Assembly: GCA_963742715.1 (NCBI GenBank)
Contig: CAVUMR010000001.1
Span: forward strand, 1,116,001-1,180,000
Direction of reading: 5' to 3'
Length of the DNA: 64,000 nucleotides
Source of the DNA: CAVUMR01 sp963742715
GTDB lineage: Bacteria > Actinomycetota > Actinomycetes > Mycobacteriales > Micromonosporaceae
The notes beneath the pieces were generated by a model, which searched no databases, was not told where the DNA came from, and was given only the letters and a program-made list of their open reading frames with translations. This document shows positions 61,208 to 64,000 of this stretch, in pieces. The position numbers and the translations under genes are program-made. The first letter of the stretch is position 1. Every line of letters starts with the position of its first letter.

Positions 61208-61633
61208 GTGCCGCTCCTTCCTCGGCTGCCGCGCTCGAGGCCGCCTTCTCCACCACGACCGTGGTCGACTTGATCACCGCGACCGCCACCGACCCGACCT
61301 CGCAGGTCCAGCTCGTCGACGGCCTCCCGGCTCATCAGCGACACCACCCGGAACGGGCCGGCCTGGATGTCGACCTGCGCCATCACCGTGTCCTTGACGA
61401 CCGCGGTGACGATGCCGCGCAGCCGGTTGCGGGCCGACGACGCGTCCGCCGCGGTCGTCCGGCTCGCCCGACCGGCGACCGCGCGAACGCGGCCAGGTCG
61501 ACGCCCGTCGATCACCCGGTGCCCGTGCTCGTCGCGGACCGCGGCGAGCCGTCCGGCGTCGACCCAGCGGCGCACCGTGTCCGCGCTGACGCCCGAGCAG
61601 CTCGGCCGCCTCGCCGATCCGGAATACCGTCAC
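61204..61633 (-). pseudogene. HTH-TOBE molybdate-responsive regulator, frameshifted
   Basis: GTG 61633 opens MTVFRIGEAAELLG, a MerR/excisionase-like helix-turn-helix, continued in a second frame by VRRWVDAGRLAAVRDEHGHR. After another shift follow RNRLRGIVTAVVKDTVMAQV and RVVSLMSREAVDELDL, a TOBE molybdenum-pterin-binding domain, then VAVIKSTTVVVEKA in a third frame. Three one-base insertions in G runs explain the breaks. Its end overlaps the modA GTG. Intact homologues bind molybdate and control mod genes. Confidence 0.75.
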
Positions 61634-61813
61634 GGGGACACGTTAGTCATCGCATCTTCGAGGGGGAAGTACCTCTTTGCCTTGCGTTTTCCACCCGAGA
61701 GTGCGATCGGACCCGGCAGCTGCGCAGCGCCGACGCCGCGGTCCTCTGACGGGTATGCGCGGCGATGGGCGGTCACGCCTCGCGACGCATCGGCGGCGCC
61801 TACTGTGTCGGAC

Positions 61814-61894
61814 ATGCACACCCGGGACGCCCTCAGCGGCGGAGAGCACCAGCGCGGACCGTTCGCGCTGCCGGTACGGCGGGGGACGCCGTGA
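61814..61894 (+). CDS. possible 26-aa leader ORF before the PEP-mutase-family gene
   Basis: ATG 61814 opens MHTRDALSGGEHQRG and ends in TGA at 61892-61894, overlapping the GTG start of the next gene (GTGA). The layout resembles the leader at 21123 but no strong RBS is seen. It may be chance. The remaining 61634-61813 gap shows no other gene. Confidence 0.2.
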   Translation: MHTRDALSGGEHQRGPFALPVRRGTP

Positions 61895-62778
61895 CCGGCC
61901 CGCACCGCCGATCGCCCGCCGCCGGCCATCCGTTCTCCGACGTCGCCAACCCGTTCTCCGGCACCACAGCCGACCCGTCCACCGGTGCCGCGCGCCAGCG
62001 GACCATGGAGGTCACCGCCCGCGCCGCGGTGCTGCGGGCACTGCACCGTCCCGGCGAACCGGTCGTGCTGGCCAACGCCTGGGACGCCGGCTCCGCCCGG
62101 GTCATCGCGGCCGCCGGCCTGCCCGCCGTCGCGACCAGCAGCGGCGCCGTCGCCGAGTCGCTCGGCTACGCCGACGGCGAGGCCACCCCACCAGGCGAGA
62201 TGTTCGGCGCGATCGCCCGGATCGCGGCCGCCGTCGAGGTTCCGGTCACCGCGGACATCGAGCGGGGGTACCGGCTGGCACCGGCGGAACTGGTCGAGCG
62301 GCTCGTCGCCACCGGCGCGGCCGGCTGCAACCTGGAGGATTCGCAGCCTCGTACCGGCGCCATGGTCAACGTGGACAAGCAGGTTGAGTTTCTCGCCGCG
62401 GTACGGTCCGCCGCCCGGGGAGCCAAGGTCGACCTGGTCCTCAACGCGCGGGTCGACTCGTACCTGCACGGCACCGGTACCCCCGAGGCACGGCTCGCGG
62501 ACGCGATCGAGCGGTCCCGGCGGTACCTGGCCGCCGGAGCCGACTGCGTGTACCCGATCTTCGCCGCGGATCCGGTGGCGATCAGGGAACTGGTCGAGCA
62601 GGTCGACGGCCCGGTGAACATCCTGTACCGGCCGGGTGCGCCGGCCGTACCGGAGCTGGCCCGGCTCGGAGTGGCGCGGATCAGTCTCGGTTCCGGCCTG
62701 TACCGCGCGGTGCGGGGACGGCTGGAGCGGATGGCCGCACGACTGGCCGAGGGCGCCGATCCGTACGCCGAGTCCTGA
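61891..62778 (+). CDS. isocitrate lyase/PEP mutase-family enzyme
   Basis: 295 aa from GTG 61891. LANAWDAGSARVIAAAGLPA, ATSSGAVAESLGYADGEATP, VPVTADIERGY (Mg2+-binding Asp and Glu), and GAAGCNLEDSQP are the motifs of the PEP mutase-like branch that includes oxaloacetate decarboxylases and 2-methylisocitrate-lyase-like proteins. The ICL KKCGH motif is absent, as expected for this branch. The first 45 residues are not conserved-looking and the true start may be ATG 62005. The reaction is probably C-C or C-P bond cleavage of an oxo-acid. Confidence 0.82.
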   Translation: MTGPHRRSPAAGHPFSDVANPFSGTTADPSTGAARQRTMEVTARAAVLRALHRPGEPVVLANAWDAGSARVIAAAGLPAVATSSGAVAESLGYADGEATPPGEMFGAIARIAAAVEVPVTADIERGYRLAPAELVERLVATGAAGCNLEDSQPRTGAMVNVDKQVEFLAAVRSAARGAKVDLVLNARVDSYLHGTGTPEARLADAIERSRRYLAAGADCVYPIFAADPVAIRELVEQVDGPVNILYRPGAPAVPELARLGVARISLGSGLYRAVRGRLERMAARLAEGADPYAES

Positions 62779-62864
62779 CGCTTTCCCGCTCGTATCAGCA
62801 CCGGAGTGAGCTACCCCTGCCCCAGTAGCCTGGGCCGCGGCTCGGGCTGGAAGGGGGCTGGCGG

Positions 62865-64000
62865 ATGGGCACGCTGCGGTTCGGTGTGCTCGGTCCGTTG
62901 GTGGCGGAACGGGACGGCGAGCCGATCGCGCTGGGCGGCCCGCAGACCCGGGCGGTACTCGCGCTGCTGCTGCTGGAGGCCGGCCGGGTGGTGTCGGCCG
63001 ACCGGCTGATCGCGGACCTCTGGCCCGGCGACCCGCCGGCCACCGCACGGGTCGCGTTGCAGGGCCACATCTCCGCGCTACGCCGGGCCCTGGGCGGCGG
63101 CAATGCCGGCGCCATCAGCACCAGCACCGGCACCGGCACCGGCAGTACCCCCGCCACCAGCACGGCCACCAACAGCCCGATCGTGACGCAGGCACCCGGC
63201 TACCGGCTGCGGCTGGAGCCGGGCGCACTGGACCTCGACACCTTCCAGGCGGAGGTCGCGGCCGCCCGCGCCGAGGTCGCGGCCGGGAACCTCCAGACGG
63301 GAGCCGCGGGGTTCCGCGCGGCGCTGGCGCGGTGGCGTGGTCGGGCGTACGCGGATGTCGAGCTGCCCGTGGTCCGGGAGGCGGCGCGGCGGGTCGACGA
63401 GTGGCGGCTGGTCGCGTTCGAGGAAGCCGTGGACGCCGAGCTCGCCCTGGGGCGGGCCCGTGAACTGGCCGTCGAACTCGCCGGCGTGGTGGCCGAACAT
63501 CCGCTGCACGAACGGTTCCGCGGCCAATTGATGATCGCGCTGGCCCGGTCCGGCCGGATCGGTGAGGCGATCGAGGAGTACGCCCGGGCCCGCCGACTGC
63601 TGATCGACGAGCTGGGCCTCGAACCGTCCGCGCCGCTGCGGGCGGTACACGCGGGAATCCTGCGGGCCGAGCCTGGCTTCACCCCCGACGCCGGCCCGCC
63701 GCATCGACCCGCCGCGGCGGTACCGCGGATGCTGCCCGCCGATCTCAACGACTTCACCGGTCGCGCGGCTCAGCTCGGACGGCTGTGCGAGGTACTGGCG
63801 GCACCGGCCCGCGACGCCCCGGCGGTCGCCGCGATCACCGGCCCGGGCGGGGCCGGCAAGACCACGCTGATGGTGCACGCCGCGCACCGGGTCGCCGAAC
63901 GCTACCCGGACGGGCAGCTGTTCGTCCGGCTGCACGGCGCGTCGTCGGATCCGCTGTGCGCGTCCACGGCTCTGGCCAGGCTGTTGCGCGGCCTCGGGAT
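62865..64000 (+). CDS. AfsR/SARP-family regulator, N-terminal part
   Basis: ATG 62865 follows AAGGGGG and the frame runs off the window after 378 codons. Residues 1-100 are an OmpR-like trans_reg_C DNA-binding domain (LRFGVLGPLVAERDGEPIAL, ADLWPGDPPATARVALQGHI). A Ser/Thr/Gly-rich insert of about 30 residues interrupts it before APGYRLRLEPGALDLDTF. Residues 115-265 are the BTAD helical domain (HPLHERFRGQLMIALARSGR, LLIDELGLEPSAPLRAVH). An NB-ARC P-loop ITGPGGAGKTTLMVHAA starts near residue 325. Such proteins activate secondary-metabolite genes; the target here is unknown. Confidence 0.88.
   Translation, partial: MGTLRFGVLGPLVAERDGEPIALGGPQTRAVLALLLLEAGRVVSADRLIADLWPGDPPATARVALQGHISALRRALGGGNAGAISTSTGTGTGSTPATSTATNSPIVTQAPGYRLRLEPGALDLDTFQAEVAAARAEVAAGNLQTGAAGFRAALARWRGRAYADVELPVVREAARRVDEWRLVAFEEAVDAELALGRARELAVELAGVVAEHPLHERFRGQLMIALARSGRIGEAIEEYARARRLLIDELGLEPSAPLRAVHAGILRAEPGFTPDAGPPHRPAAAVPRMLPADLNDFTGRAAQLGRLCEVLAAPARDAPAVAAITGPGGAGKTTLMVHAAHRVAERYPDGQLFVRLHGASSDPLCASTALARLLRGLG

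Noticed and set aside
1..64000. tRNA, rRNA or replication-origin features
   Set aside because: No cloverleaf-like block with a TTCGAAT-type loop, rRNA core sequence or DnaA-box cluster was recognised by eye; a tRNA covariance search would be decisive.

Overview
The window comes from a high-GC actinomycete. Gene density, GTG starts, ATGA/GTGA stop-start overlaps, AfsR/SARP, LAL-LuxR and NB-ARC/TPR regulators, SapA-like secreted proteins and SpoIIE-type phosphatases all fit a filamentous, spore-forming actinobacterium. The constant use of GTAC-containing codons suggests a Micromonosporaceae-like lineage, possibly near Actinocatenispora; this taxonomic guess is inference only.

Layout. (1) 0-5.5 kb: a truncated HAD hydrolase, a GT-A-like protein, and a tightly coupled three-gene minus-strand operon (nucleotidyltransferase-fold protein, alliinase-like PLP enzyme, IucA/IucC-like protein) that looks like a small undescribed biosynthetic unit. 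(2) 5.7-11.3 kb: a 13-bp tandem repeat, an NB-ARC/TPR regulator, and five tandem genes for SapA-like secreted six-cysteine proteins; the first three carry a shared upstream direct-repeat element. A sixth copy lies at 16.3 kb. (3) 11.5-16.1 kb: a CPA2 antiporter and a large membrane protein, separated by an IS481-family element (1,108 bp, GCTAGC target duplication) whose transposase has an internal stop. (4) 16.8-19.4 kb: threonine aldolase-like enzyme, methyltransferase and HxlR regulator. (5) 19.5-28.1 kb: ROK regulator facing a ribose-type sugar ABC transporter operon with Gfo/Idh/MocA dehydrogenase and sugar isomerase/epimerase, followed by an alpha/beta hydrolase. (6) 28.1-31.9 kb: two duplicated microprotein genes, each behind a palindrome (CATCTGCCAGATG or close variant), then a 1,006-aa LuxR-type ATPase regulator. 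(7) 31.9-41.4 kb: a reduced trans-AT-type polyketide locus (linker-ACP-KS-KR-ACP-KS, no AT), an HMG-CoA-synthase-like beta-branching enzyme, a Sfp-type PPTase and a PIG-L deacetylase, ending at the stump of a truncated tyrosine-phosphatase gene. (8) 41.5-45.6 kb: GAF/SpoIIE/HATPase phosphatase and a secreted 14-repeat RCC1 protein.

(9) 45.6-56.8 kb: a complete L-rhamnose regulon. Isomerase, bifunctional aldolase/dehydrogenase and kinase diverge from a LacI regulator, followed by a rhamnose ABC importer and the mutarotase. Both operons have recognisable promoters immediately followed by the same operator (TGAAWCGWTTCA). (10) 56.9-58.4 kb: class V aminotransferase-like enzyme and a VOC protein. 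(11) 58.5-61.6 kb: a molybdate locus (HTH-TOBE regulator, modA, modB, modC) in which every gene is broken by repeated single-base indels and in which GTAC is nearly absent, unlike everything around it. (12) 61.8-64 kb: PEP-mutase/isocitrate-lyase-family enzyme and the start of an AfsR/SARP regulator that runs off the window.

Most interesting: the reduced trans-AT PKS/HCS locus with two compensating frameshifts in its first KS, the SapA-like array with its shared promoter element, the three-gene IucA/C-like operon, and the microprotein pair beside the LuxR regulator. Functions are read from sequence motifs and family knowledge; no database search was run.
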